Below, in pieces: positions 53,301-63,677 of a stretch of DNA of 64,000 nt. The notes beneath the pieces are model-generated. The model did no database searches. It worked only from the letters and a program-made list of their open reading frames with translations, and had not been told where the DNA came from. Source of the DNA: Ornithinibacillus caprae (GTDB lineage Bacteria; Bacillota; Bacilli; Bacillales; Amphibacillaceae); the NCBI RefSeq assembly GCF_009728145.1, contig NZ_WOCA01000008.1:1-64000 (forward strand), given 5' to 3'. Numbering within the stretch: position 1 is the first letter of the stretch; each line of letters starts with the position of its first letter. The position numbers and the translations under genes are program-made.

Positions 53301-53623
53301 AAAGCTTCTTGTTCTGGTGTATATGCTTTGGATTCTAATAGGCTTAAATTATCCATAATCCGTTCACTTACGATTTGAATACTACTTATCTCATGTTGAA
53401 TGATATTCTCATCATCTGTCATAAGAATGTTTCGTAGACTAATAGCTTCGTCTTTTAAGTCTGTATTAATCGTGTTAGCTACTACGGAAAGATCATAATT
53501 ATCCTGAAGCGTACTACTAATTTCATAAAAGTTAGCTAATTGAAACCTTCCAATACCAATTGTAATTAAAATTAGAATTGGTAAGGTACTGAGTGCTAAC
53601 AATAATTTTGTTCTGATTTTCAA
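50354..53623 (-). CDS. Hybrid sensor histidine kinase (CHASE3-like, HAMP, GAF, coiled coil, HK, two receivers)
   Basis: Membrane sensor of 1089 residues. Two membrane helices (about 8-28 and 180-205) enclose a helical periplasmic-side domain. HAMP (about 205-260), GAF (about 275-430) and a long Glu/Gln-rich coiled coil (about 435-560) follow. Then the kinase with NMSHELRTPLNSM and HATPase (TGIGISKENQE, GGTGLGLSISKEI), and two receivers (about 830-945 with VLDLGLTD, and about 965-1085 with VLMDIMMPEMDG). I prefer TTG 53623, 9 nt after AAGGG; ATG 53632 abuts that ribosome site. It lies between the GGDEF-EAL gene and cheR, same direction. Confidence 0.85.
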   Translation of the reverse strand: MKIRTKLLLALSTLPILILITIGIGRFQLANFYEISSTLQDNYDLSVVANTINTDLKDEAISLRNILMTDDENIIQHEISSIQIVSERIMDNLSLLESKAYTPEQEALVNDLIETNEKYNTYQDQILQLVTAGENDAATALMQETSQDFHSQFMASISEILTTFEAGMNSTIATVEEDFSRSIILQSVIIAVSTFFILLLLFRTVWLLSSRLNKVSKAMNDIANENIDLDTRVEVSANDEIGEVAQSFNQLAAAVEEKRKSEKELIWTKSNIADVTSSLTGAKSVETLLETFLSKVIPLVNGSHAVFYVKEELDHEQEPVFKLRASYAFQERKHMTNEIHLGEGLIGQAALEKTPIILSHVPSDYVSIKSGLGEAPPLNLYVVPILFENDVKAVLEIASFESFSESERSVIEELSSDLGIMLESVIGRYKLAKALEESQTLMEEIQAQSEELQTQQDELKTTNEELEQQTIALRESEEKLQMQQEELEQTNVELEEKANDLEEQNKRFEEKNQELEQARMELEERAKQLALSSKYKSEFLANMSHELRTPLNSMLILSNLLSENTEGALSPKQVEYANTIYSSGRDLLALINDILDLSKIESGKMDVHTSHVHVHDLAEFVESNFRPVADKKNVQFHINYDNKLPETIYSDEIKIQQVLKNLLSNAFKFTKKGEVTLEITKQQLIGMKPTYVFSVHDTGIGISKENQELIFDAFQQADGTTSRKYGGTGLGLSISKEIASLLGGSLTVDSEEGKGSTFTFYVTDYDDQTDSNNPLWLEELAGTVEPEAKPPQQEIKHEIITQPEQATKLIVEENSHIKRLLIVDDDLVQRNSLLELVGEMNVIIKAVSTGSEAIKELTRTKFDCVVLDLGLTDTTGFELLEEMMELEKNDELKVIVYTGRDLTSKEERYLNKYTHTIIIKDQHSPQRLKEELKLFLVDDQQETDQMSQVASQEEIKSTVFSNMRALIVDDDVRNVYALSSILEVQGMDVSFAENGLEGLEMLKSTPGIDIVLMDIMMPEMDGYEAITRIREIPSFKELPIIALTAKAMIEDREKCLAAGASDYIVKPINPEQLISLIKVWLFNQDGKDN

Positions 53624-53746
53624 GGTGATCATCCCTTCTTTGAAAACGTACCAAACCTTGATTGCAATAGCCCTTGTTGCACTAATACAGGTAAGAAAAG
53701 TTTGACATTCTTTCTGCTAAAAAAGAGGGTAAGATGCTAACTTACC

Positions 53747-56227
53747 CTAATTGATACAATTTTGATATACCATTGCCATAGCTTGTGCACGGTCATTCAC
53801 ATTTAGTTTTTGGAATATACGTGAAATGTGATTTTTTACTGTATGTTCACTAATAAATAATTTTTCCGATATTTCTTTATTACTTAAGCCTTCTAGTATT
53901 AGTTCAAATACTTCTAATTCTCTTGAGGAAATAGCGTGTTTTTCCTTGATTTGAAGTAATGCTGCATGAATAATATCCTCATTCTCAATAGGATTATTAT
54001 TTTGAATTGCAACTTTTTCCACTGTTTTAGCAGGTTTATTGTTTTTAAATATCTCTATTTTATAATCCTCTTGTAACAGGATATCTTGTAATAGGTCTGG
54101 TTGAATAGGTGGGCTAAATAGAAAACCTTGAACTTCTTCACATTGTTGCGTACGTAAAAATTTTAGCTGTTTCTCTGTTTCTACCCCTTCTGCAATCACA
54201 TTCATATTTAACGACTTTGCTAGCGAGATAATGGTCATAATAATAGATCGGTTTTGATTTGTCTTATCATCTATTCCGAGCGTAAAGGATTTATCAATTT
54301 TTAAGGTGTTGATTGGTAGCTTGCTTAGGTAATGTAGTGAAGAGTAGCCTGTACCAAAATCATCAATACTAATGGTAATTCCCATTTCTTTTAGTTGATG
54401 GATCATCTTAGTGGTCATATCTTCATTTTTTAATAGAACCGATTCTGTAATTTCAATTTCAAGTAATGTAGGATTTACTTCAGATTGACTAATAAATTGA
54501 TCTAACTTGGAGATTAAATTCTTATGCAAGAACTGTTGTGCAGAACAATTAATCGCAACTCGGATAGGTGGGATTCCTTCTTTTTTCCACGATGCAATTT
54601 GTTCACATACGGTTTTTAAAACCCATTTTCCTATTTCAACAATTTGTCCGGTTTCTTCTGCTAATGGAATAAATTCAAGTGGTGGAACTATTCCCCAGCT
54701 AGGGTGATTCCATCTTAGTAAAGCTTCTGCACTGTCCACTTTCCCGGTTTCAATATTCACTCGGGGCTGGTAATATAATTCAAATTCTTCTCTTTCAATG
54801 GCTTTTCGTAAATCATTTTGCATGGAGAAAGAGCGATAGGATTGCATATTCATCCCTGAATGAAAGACATTGTAATTGTTTTTCCCTTGCTCTTTCGCTC
54901 GATACAAAGCAGTATGAGAATTTTTAATTAACTCCAAATATTCTTCACCATCGTATGGGAATACGCTTAATCCGATACTAGTTGTAATATATAATTCATA
55001 ATTATTTACAAATAAGGGCTTTTGAAACTCGGCAATAACTTGTTCGGCAATTTCTAACGACTTTTCCCGATCTGTATTTGGTAATATGATGGCGAACTCA
55101 TCTCCTCCTACTCTTGCGACAACATCATCTTTTCGAACGGTTGTAGTAAGACGAGTAGCAATTTCTTGGAGAATTTGATCGCCGATTGCATGTCCAAGAG
55201 AGTCGTTTACATATTTAAAGCGGTCCATGTTTAATAGCAGTATCCCAAGGGATTGATTAAGCTCTTTTGCTCTATTTATATACTTGGGAAGACTTGTATT
55301 TAATGCTCTTCGATTGGGAAGATCGGTTAACATATCATGATACGCCATATATTTAATCATTTGCTCATTTTTTTTCTGCTTTGTTATGTCTCGAATTGTG
55401 CATGCGATCATAATAGTAGATTGAATCGTCTTTAATCCGATTTGGATTTCAGCAAGGAAAGTTGTTCCATCTTTTTTTGTGATAGTTATTTCTTCTTGAT
55501 TTTTATACCCTTTGATATGTCCCATATCATGAATGGCTTGTAAAATTGCCCCTATAAATTCCTTTGCGTCTTTTTCTTTAAATAATGTGTATATCGGTTG
55601 GCCAATGATTTCTTCATAACGATACTGAAGCATTTTATTTACAGATGGATTCGTACGTTTAATGATTCCATCTTCATCTAGTACAATCATTGCATCAAGC
55701 GAGGTTTCACTAATAACGTTTGCTAATCCCTCGGATAAGCGTAATTGTTCGGTAGTTTGTGATAGTTCATTGTTTGCTTTTTCTAATTCAGCTGTTTTTT
55801 CTTGTAACTTGTCAGTTTTTTGGATCAGCTGTTGTTTTAATTTATAGATATCAACGAAACCTTCAACCTTTGCCTTTAAAATGAGTGGATCAATAGGCTT
55901 TAAAATATAATCTATTGCCCCAACGGAATACCCCATAAAGATGTGTTCTGATTCCATATTATTTGCGGTGATGAATAGAATTGGGATATCCTTCGTTTTT
56001 TCCCGGGCTTTAATTATTTTTGCCGTCGTAAACCCATCCATGTCAGGCATCTGAACATCTAATAAAATAAGTGCAAAATTATACTTTAATAAATATTTAA
56101 GGGCTTCTTCTCCAGAAGAAGCTTTCACGAGATGATATTCATCTTTTTCAATAATTGCTTCAATAGATAATAAATTTTCCGGTCGGTCATCTACCAGTAA
56201 TATATTTATTTTTTCAGGATGACTCAT
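53747..56227 (-). CDS. Receiver-PAS-GGDEF-EAL-LuxR HTH regulator
   Basis: A cytoplasmic protein of 826 residues. Receiver (about 1-125, phospho-Asp in LILLDVQMPDMDG), short coiled coil, PAS (about 160-290), GGDEF (about 295-460) with intact VGGDEF and RKDD five residues before it (inhibitory RxxD site), EAL (about 470-720, AEALLRWNHP, ITESVLLKNE, IDDFGTGYSSL), and a LuxR-type helix-turn-helix at the C-terminus (EGLSNKEISEKLFISEHTVKNHISRIF). It can make and perhaps degrade c-di-GMP. A DNA-binding tail on a dual-domain protein is uncommon. AGAAGGG precedes the ATG. Confidence 0.88.
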   Translation of the reverse strand: MSHPEKINILLVDDRPENLLSIEAIIEKDEYHLVKASSGEEALKYLLKYNFALILLDVQMPDMDGFTTAKIIKAREKTKDIPILFITANNMESEHIFMGYSVGAIDYILKPIDPLILKAKVEGFVDIYKLKQQLIQKTDKLQEKTAELEKANNELSQTTEQLRLSEGLANVISETSLDAMIVLDEDGIIKRTNPSVNKMLQYRYEEIIGQPIYTLFKEKDAKEFIGAILQAIHDMGHIKGYKNQEEITITKKDGTTFLAEIQIGLKTIQSTIMIACTIRDITKQKKNEQMIKYMAYHDMLTDLPNRRALNTSLPKYINRAKELNQSLGILLLNMDRFKYVNDSLGHAIGDQILQEIATRLTTTVRKDDVVARVGGDEFAIILPNTDREKSLEIAEQVIAEFQKPLFVNNYELYITTSIGLSVFPYDGEEYLELIKNSHTALYRAKEQGKNNYNVFHSGMNMQSYRSFSMQNDLRKAIEREEFELYYQPRVNIETGKVDSAEALLRWNHPSWGIVPPLEFIPLAEETGQIVEIGKWVLKTVCEQIASWKKEGIPPIRVAINCSAQQFLHKNLISKLDQFISQSEVNPTLLEIEITESVLLKNEDMTTKMIHQLKEMGITISIDDFGTGYSSLHYLSKLPINTLKIDKSFTLGIDDKTNQNRSIIMTIISLAKSLNMNVIAEGVETEKQLKFLRTQQCEEVQGFLFSPPIQPDLLQDILLQEDYKIEIFKNNKPAKTVEKVAIQNNNPIENEDIIHAALLQIKEKHAISSRELEVFELILEGLSNKEISEKLFISEHTVKNHISRIFQKLNVNDRAQAMAMVYQNCIN

Positions 56228-56335
56228 CGTTATCCCTTCTTTCTATAGACACTATTTAGACACAATTATACATGATCTTATAGGAAAAAGGGACTAAATT
56301 TTCCGATAAAACAACTTTCCCAACCTAACAAATAA

Positions 56336-58975
56336 TTATAAGCTAATTATTTGTTCAATCACTGTTTGGTTTTTTCTTTTTTTTAGGTAAGTAAATCGAT
56401 CATCCCTTATAATATTAGAGTTTGGAACGAATGGGTTTTTACGTAGTTGAACTGAAAATTGGTTTAACGTATTAATAAAATTATCTCTTTCTGGTCCATC
56501 AAAGATAAATTCTACCCCATAAGAGAAAACGCCTTTTATTTCTTCCTTCCTAACTATTTTTCCGTATAAGGTTATTTTTTTATTCATGATCGTTGTTTCA
56601 AATTCATAAAGGATATCATACCGTACAGGTAGATGGATATTCGCTAAAAATTTCAAACCACTTGCTCCAATATCTTCGATGAGAACATCATTTTTCCCGA
56701 TATTTACATTTTTTCCGTTCATCGTAGAAAGAGTCATAGACGCAGCAATTGGAAAAGTTAATGGAATCCTGAAATGTTTCCTTCTATTTTTAGATAGTTG
56801 AGTACTTTCGTCAAAGGATATTTTTAACATTTGTCGTTTTAGTAAGGAACGGAAATCCTTTTTTGGAACAGGTTTACTATATAAATAACCTTGAATTTCA
56901 CTACAATCTTGGTTTCTATAAAAGGCTAGCTGTTCAAAAGTTTCGACTCCTTCAGCGACAACATTTAACTTTAACCCTTTGGCCATAAAGATGATAGATT
57001 TAATAATTACTTCTACATCATCCGATTTTGTTATTTGTCTTGTAAATGACTGATCAATCTTGATCGTATCGATTGGAAATTTATGAATGTAAGAAAGAGA
57101 TGAGTATCCAGTTCCAAAATCATCGAGTGCAATACGGATTCCCAATTCCTTCAAATAAATAAGTGCATCTTCCACAGGTTTTTCATATTGAATAATAGTT
57201 GTTTCCGTTATTTCTAACTCAATTAGTGCAGGATCCGTACCTGTGTCTTCTAAAATAGTAGTGTACATCTCTTTCCAATTACTCTTTAAAAATCGCTGTG
57301 CTGTAATATTAATGGATATTGGAACAATAGATAGATTATCCTTTTCCCATTCTTTTAAAAACCTACAGACTTCCTTAAGTACCCAATCACCAATCTCATT
57401 TACAAATCCAGTTTCTTCTGCTAAAGGAATAAATTCCCCTGGTGAAACCATGCCCCAGACAGGATGCTCCCAACGAATTAACGCCTCTGCAGAAACAATT
57501 TTGCCTGTTGAAGCTTCTACTCTTGGTTGAAAATATATTTGTAGCTCATTATTTTCAATTGATTTTCTTAAATCTCGCTCTAGATAGTACTGTTTAAATG
57601 AATCAATGTTTAAGGAAGGGGAGTAGATTTGATACGTGTCTTTACCCAATTTCTTTGCTCGACTAAGAGCAGTATTAGCATTTTGTAATAGCTCTTCTAC
57701 AGATTCCCCATTATGTGGAAAGGTGCTTATTCCTACACTTGTTGTTAAATGTAATTCATAGTCATCTACGATAAACGGCTCATGAAAGCCATCAATGATT
57801 GTTTTAGCGATTGTTATCGGATAATCGGGTTGATCGTAATTGCTTAGTAAAACAGCAAACTCATCGCCACTAATTCTTGCAAGCATTTCATTGTTAGACA
57901 AAAAACTATTTATTCGCTTACAAATTTGTTTTAGTAGTTTGTCTCCGATATGGTAGCCAAGTGTGTTGTTAATGCTCTTAAACCTGTCAATATTTACATA
58001 CATAAGCGAAAATTCGTGCGGTGTTTGACGATATGCTTTCATCAACGCTTCTATTTTTTGACTTAATAGTGATCTTGTTGGAAGATCAGTTAAATGATCA
58101 TGATAGGCTAATCGTTTAATTTTCTCATCACACACTTTTTGATCACTAATGTCCGTTATGATTCCATTTAATCTTATTAAGTTTCCATGCCGATCTAGTA
58201 CTGGTAAGGTTTGATCCTGAACCCAAACAGGATCTCCATTTTTATGAACAATTCGATATTGATGAAACAGGTTTATTCCTTGCTGGAGTCTACTCTGCTG
58301 CGAAGAATATAATGATTTATCATCTGGATGAACGATAGAATCCCAAGTAAAATTAGAATTGAAATCATTCGGTATATATCCTGTTATTTTTTCAATTCCT
58401 TTAGATGTCCAATATTCTGAATTTTTTGCATCAAACGTCCATATTCCTGCTTGTAGATTATCAGCTAAATGTTGAAATTTGCTTTCGGTTTCCTGTAGCT
58501 CATGTTCCATTTGTTTCATACTCGTAATATCTTTTACGATTCCTACCATACGGATTGGGTTATTATTCTCGTCGAAGACTAGCTGAGCTTGAACATAAGC
58601 ATGTATCACTTTGCCATCGACTCGTATAATTCTTAATTCTTTACTAAAATGTTCTTTATTGTTAATTGATTTCATTACGATGTTTTTATACACATTTCGA
58701 TCATCTGAATGAATGAAATCTAACGCTTTTTGGAGGCATGGTGTAAAATTAGCATTAGGATCAATGCCTGCTAATTCTAGTAATTGTTTACTTAAGTAGG
58801 ATTGATCTTGAACGATGTCATATTCCCAAACTCCCAATTTACCAGCCTGTTGGGCAATTTCAAGACTTATTAGATCTGTTCCTTCCGTCTTTTTTTTGGA
58901 TACCTCTCCTGGAGCTAGATTAGAAGTTTTATTGGTTATTTTATCTCTATTGTTATTTGGCGAAAAACCACTCAT
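56336..58975 (-). CDS. PAS-PAS-GGDEF-EAL-PilZ protein
   Basis: 879 residues without membrane helices. Two PAS domains (about 30-155 and 165-280), GGDEF (about 285-455) whose signature reads SGDEF and lacks the RxxD site, EAL (about 465-715; AEALIRWEHP, LEITETTII, LDDFGTGYSSL), and a C-terminal PilZ domain with R-K-H-F-R and D-I-G-A-S-G-L. Degenerate GGDEF plus intact EAL suggests a phosphodiesterase; PilZ would sense c-di-GMP. AAAGGGG precedes the ATG. First of four signalling genes in the same direction. Confidence 0.88.
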   Translation of the reverse strand: MSGFSPNNNRDKITNKTSNLAPGEVSKKKTEGTDLISLEIAQQAGKLGVWEYDIVQDQSYLSKQLLELAGIDPNANFTPCLQKALDFIHSDDRNVYKNIVMKSINNKEHFSKELRIIRVDGKVIHAYVQAQLVFDENNNPIRMVGIVKDITSMKQMEHELQETESKFQHLADNLQAGIWTFDAKNSEYWTSKGIEKITGYIPNDFNSNFTWDSIVHPDDKSLYSSQQSRLQQGINLFHQYRIVHKNGDPVWVQDQTLPVLDRHGNLIRLNGIITDISDQKVCDEKIKRLAYHDHLTDLPTRSLLSQKIEALMKAYRQTPHEFSLMYVNIDRFKSINNTLGYHIGDKLLKQICKRINSFLSNNEMLARISGDEFAVLLSNYDQPDYPITIAKTIIDGFHEPFIVDDYELHLTTSVGISTFPHNGESVEELLQNANTALSRAKKLGKDTYQIYSPSLNIDSFKQYYLERDLRKSIENNELQIYFQPRVEASTGKIVSAEALIRWEHPVWGMVSPGEFIPLAEETGFVNEIGDWVLKEVCRFLKEWEKDNLSIVPISINITAQRFLKSNWKEMYTTILEDTGTDPALIELEITETTIIQYEKPVEDALIYLKELGIRIALDDFGTGYSSLSYIHKFPIDTIKIDQSFTRQITKSDDVEVIIKSIIFMAKGLKLNVVAEGVETFEQLAFYRNQDCSEIQGYLYSKPVPKKDFRSLLKRQMLKISFDESTQLSKNRRKHFRIPLTFPIAASMTLSTMNGKNVNIGKNDVLIEDIGASGLKFLANIHLPVRYDILYEFETTIMNKKITLYGKIVRKEEIKGVFSYGVEFIFDGPERDNFINTLNQFSVQLRKNPFVPNSNIIRDDRFTYLKKRKNQTVIEQIISL

Positions 58976-59250
58976 GATACATTCCCCTTTTTACGAAGTT
59001 AACCTAAGAAGTAAACGATTTATTATGTAGTTCTATTGTCCTGTACTACTATTGAAAAAGGTATCACCTACTATTCTTATTTTTGATAAAATCAATAGGA
59101 AACGTAGAATAGGAATATCTTCCTATTGATTGTTGGTGTTTATGTTTCATTTTTACAGTTGTAAACTTAATACTATTCTATATAAGCATGGTAAAAGCTA
59201 GGTTATCTGCGATATGGTAAGATAGAGGTACGATGAAAGAGGGAGCATAC

Positions 59251-60009
59251 ATGGTGAAAACGACGATTTATAAGAAAAATTATCATATTGATTTAAGTGA
59301 TGTCGACTTTACGAAGAGCTTAAGAGCTAGTACCTTATTAAGTTATTTTCAGGATGTTGCTAGTTTAGCAGCGGAGAATTTAGGGGCTGGCATTGAGACA
59401 TTAGAAGAAACGTATGGTGTAGCATGGGTGCTTATGCGGATCCGGGTAGAGATTATTCGTAACCCAAAGCTGGATGAGGAAATAATTATAGAGACATGGC
59501 CACAGGAACCGAAAAAACTAGAATTTGAGCGTGATTTTATAGTTCGGGATCAAGAGGGGAATATTATTATACGAGCGGTTTCTGCATGGGTGATTATGGA
59601 TGTGAAGGAAAGAAAGCTAAAAAGAAGTAGCTTCATTTCATTAACCTATCCAAATGTTGTGGAAAAAAGGGCATTAGATGATCCATTAGGTAAATTAAAA
59701 AGTGCTGGACAACTAGAAGGAGCTTATCAAAAAGTAATTGGATATAGTGACGTTGATTTTAATGGCCATCTAAACAATTCAAAGTATGTAGATTATATGA
59801 TGGATTGTTTTAATCTTGAAGACCATCGGAAGTATAACGTGAAATCAATCGAGGTTAACTTTACCAATGAAGCGTTGCCAGGGGAGACAATTACATTATT
59901 TAAGGATACATCCCAGGTAGATTCGAATGTAGTTTATATAGAAGGAAAAAATGAAAAAGATGAGAAGATAGTTTTTAGAGCAAAGGTAGAGATTGAAGTT
60001 AGGCATTAA
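59251..60009 (+). CDS. Acyl-ACP thioesterase (FatA/FatB-type)
   Basis: A 252-residue double hot-dog protein that hydrolyses acyl-ACP to free fatty acid. First hot-dog at about 1-140 (SDVDFTKSLRASTLLSYFQDVA, WVLMRIRVEI, ETWPQEPKKLEFERDF) and second at about 150-250 with the catalytic NGHLNNSKYVDYMMD (Asn/His). ATG 59251 has AGAGGGAG 5 nt upstream; ATG 59233 is possible. 58976-59232 upstream holds no gene. It has its own terminator. Confidence 0.85.
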   Translation: MVKTTIYKKNYHIDLSDVDFTKSLRASTLLSYFQDVASLAAENLGAGIETLEETYGVAWVLMRIRVEIIRNPKLDEEIIIETWPQEPKKLEFERDFIVRDQEGNIIIRAVSAWVIMDVKERKLKRSSFISLTYPNVVEKRALDDPLGKLKSAGQLEGAYQKVIGYSDVDFNGHLNNSKYVDYMMDCFNLEDHRKYNVKSIEVNFTNEALPGETITLFKDTSQVDSNVVYIEGKNEKDEKIVFRAKVEIEVRH

Positions 60010-60056
60010 GGAGATTTAGAAGAGAGGTCGATCCTATTCACCCTTCTATAGAACAA

Positions 60057-60099
60057 TAGAATGATGATCCGCATTATGTCGGATCCTCATTCTATTTTT
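60057..60099 (+). terminator. Terminator of the thioesterase gene
   Basis: TAGAATGA-t-GATCCG pairs with CGGATC-c-TCATTCTA around an 8-nt loop, followed by TTTTT. It faces the alpha-glycosidase gene that ends at 60129. Confidence 0.88.
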
Positions 60100-60128
60100 A
60101 ACTGTTAAGAGTAGTCAACTAACCATAA

Positions 60129-61919
<1,791 letters not shown>

Positions 61920-61926
61920 CTAATAA

Positions 61927-61962
61927 AACAACCCCGTTTTCTATGCTGAAAACGGGGTTGTT
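61927..61962 (-). terminator. Terminator-like hairpin in the leader of the alpha-glycosidase gene
   Basis: A 14-bp perfect stem AACAACCCCGTTTT/AAAACGGGGTTGTT is followed on the minus strand by TTTTATTA and then directly by the ribosome site. The promoter (62002-62030) is upstream of it, so transcription must pass it. This is the layout of an attenuator. No antiterminator fold is obvious. Confidence 0.65.
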
Positions 61963-62001
61963 GATTCAATACAAAGCATTGCCCTTGAATTTGTTACTTT
62001 A

Positions 62002-62050
62002 AATGTACTGTATGCGCTTTATTTTGTCAATTAAAATACAAACGTTTGCA
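62002..62050 (-). promoter_or_regulatory. Promoter and operator of the alpha-glycosidase gene
   Basis: On the minus strand TTGACA (62025-62030), 17 nt, TACATT (62002-62007). Directly upstream of the -35 lies TGCAAACGTTTGTA (62037-62050), a near-perfect palindrome of LacI/CcpA type, probably bound by a MalR/MdxR-like regulator or CcpA. Confidence 0.7.
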
Positions 62051-62173
62051 TTATATTAAAGTAATTCACCATTTATGGATATATATACTTACTTGTTCAC
62101 ATGTGTTTATGAACATTTTATGAAAGCGGTAACTATATTGTCAATATAATATTAAGTAAAGAATAATTTGTAG

Positions 62174-62257
62174 TTGATTTTCTCAAAAATCAATGTATAA
62201 TAAAATTAAAGTGTTTGCGCAAACGTTTTCACAAAAAGTGTCATGCAAACGCTAACA
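62174..62257 (+). promoter_or_regulatory. mdxE promoter with two LacI-type operators
   Basis: TTGATT (62174-62179), 16 nt, TATAAT (62196-62201). Just downstream lie TTTGCGCAAACGTTTTCA (62214-62231) and TGCAAACGCTAACA (62244-62257), both of the CAAACG-centred LacI/CcpA type. Binding downstream of the start site would repress mdxEF; relief by maltodextrin is the expected pattern. Confidence 0.72.
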
Positions 62258-62286
62258 AACTATATTCCTTTGGGGAGGTTAATTAG

Positions 62287-63573
62287 ATGAGAAAGTGGTT
62301 AGGAGCATTATTTGCTTTAGCTTTAATTATTGGTGTCCTTGCAGCATGTGGACCTGATGAAGTGCAGGACGATTCTGATGTTTCGGAAGAGGGAAATGAG
62401 GAAAATGCTGAAACGGAAATGCCGGAAAAACCCGAAAGTCTAACAATTTGGGTGAATGATGAAGAAAAACAAGTAGAAGCTGTTACACAAATTACGGAGA
62501 ATTATACATCAGAAACTGGTATTGAAGTTGAACTAGTTCCAGTTAGTATGCTAGACCAAGTGGAAAAATTAGATGTAGAAGGACCGGCAGGGAATGGCCC
62601 AGACATCATTTTCCAACCTCATGATCGTGTTGGAGATTTAGCAATGCGTGGTTTAGTAGATTACGTTGAATTAGGTGACATTGAATCAGAATATACGGAT
62701 ATTGCTTTAGATGCTGTCACATATGATGGCGATTACTGGGGATACCCAGCTGTAATGGAAACATATGCAATGTTCTATAACAAAGCACTAGCAGAGGAAC
62801 CCGAATCAATGGATGATATTATGGCAGTTGCTGAAGATTTTACAGATCCTAGTCAAGACCAATATGGTTTCTTAATGGAGGCTGCTAACTTCTATTTTGT
62901 ATATCCGTACTTCTCTGGATTTGGAGCATATGTATTCCAGTTTGATGGTTCAGGATATGATATCAATGATATCGGACTTGCAAATGAAGGTTCAAAACAA
63001 GGTGGAGATCTTGTTCAATCTTGGTTTGACAATGGATACATTCCACAAGATTTAACTCCAGATATTATGAATGGCCTATTTAAAGAAGGTAAAGTTGCCT
63101 ATGTATTAAATGGACCATGGATGGTTCGTGAGTATCAAGATTCACTTGGTGATGACTTAGGTGTAGTTCCATTACCAAAGCTTGAAAATGGTGAGCATCC
63201 AAAATCCTTCGTTGGTGTGAAATCGTATATGCTATCGTACTACTCTGAGAACAAAGAGTGGGCTCAAGATTTAATGAAGTACATTACCAATGCAGAAAAC
63301 TCTATCACTTATTATGAGGTTGCTGGTGAAATCCCACCACGTCATGATGCAGTAGAGAACCCAACAATTGCAGATGATCCAATTTATTCTGCTTTCGCTG
63401 AACAAACTGGGTATGGTGAGCCAATGCCAAACGTACCAGCTATGGGGCAGGTTTGGGACCCTATTAATGATGCTTTAAGCTTTATTTCAAAAGGAGAGCC
63501 TGTTAATGAAGTGTTAGATGAAGCTGTTCAAATGATTCAAGATAACATTGATGCATCTGGAGCAAGTAATTAA
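62287..63573 (+). CDS. mdxE: Maltodextrin ABC transporter substrate-binding lipoprotein
   Basis: A 428-residue binding protein. Signal peptide with lipobox VLAAC and lipid-bearing Cys21, then an acidic linker. MalE-type features: ITENYTSETGIEVELVPV, GPAGNGPDIIFQPHDRVGDLA, YPAVMETYAMFYNKAL and NGPWMVREYQDS. GGGGAGG precedes the ATG. mdxF follows, and the alpha-glycosidase gene is divergent. It takes up maltodextrins for the cytosolic GH13 enzyme. Confidence 0.9.
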   Translation: MRKWLGALFALALIIGVLAACGPDEVQDDSDVSEEGNEENAETEMPEKPESLTIWVNDEEKQVEAVTQITENYTSETGIEVELVPVSMLDQVEKLDVEGPAGNGPDIIFQPHDRVGDLAMRGLVDYVELGDIESEYTDIALDAVTYDGDYWGYPAVMETYAMFYNKALAEEPESMDDIMAVAEDFTDPSQDQYGFLMEAANFYFVYPYFSGFGAYVFQFDGSGYDINDIGLANEGSKQGGDLVQSWFDNGYIPQDLTPDIMNGLFKEGKVAYVLNGPWMVREYQDSLGDDLGVVPLPKLENGEHPKSFVGVKSYMLSYYSENKEWAQDLMKYITNAENSITYYEVAGEIPPRHDAVENPTIADDPIYSAFAEQTGYGEPMPNVPAMGQVWDPINDALSFISKGEPVNEVLDEAVQMIQDNIDASGASN

Positions 63574-63592
63574 TTATTTATAGATTAATATA

Positions 63593-63631
63593 AACCATTA
63601 TATGGGGGCTAACAGCTCCTATATAATGGTT
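63593..63631 (+). other. Hairpin between mdxE and mdxF
   Basis: A stem of about 18 bp with two G-T pairs (63593-63610 with 63614-63631) and a 3-nt loop. Without a strong T-run it likely stabilises the mdxE message and reduces read-through, as at 4785-4828. Confidence 0.6.
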
Positions 63632-63677
63632 ATCTTTCATTCGATGCTTTAATTGTATGATTTAGGAGGAAACTAAA

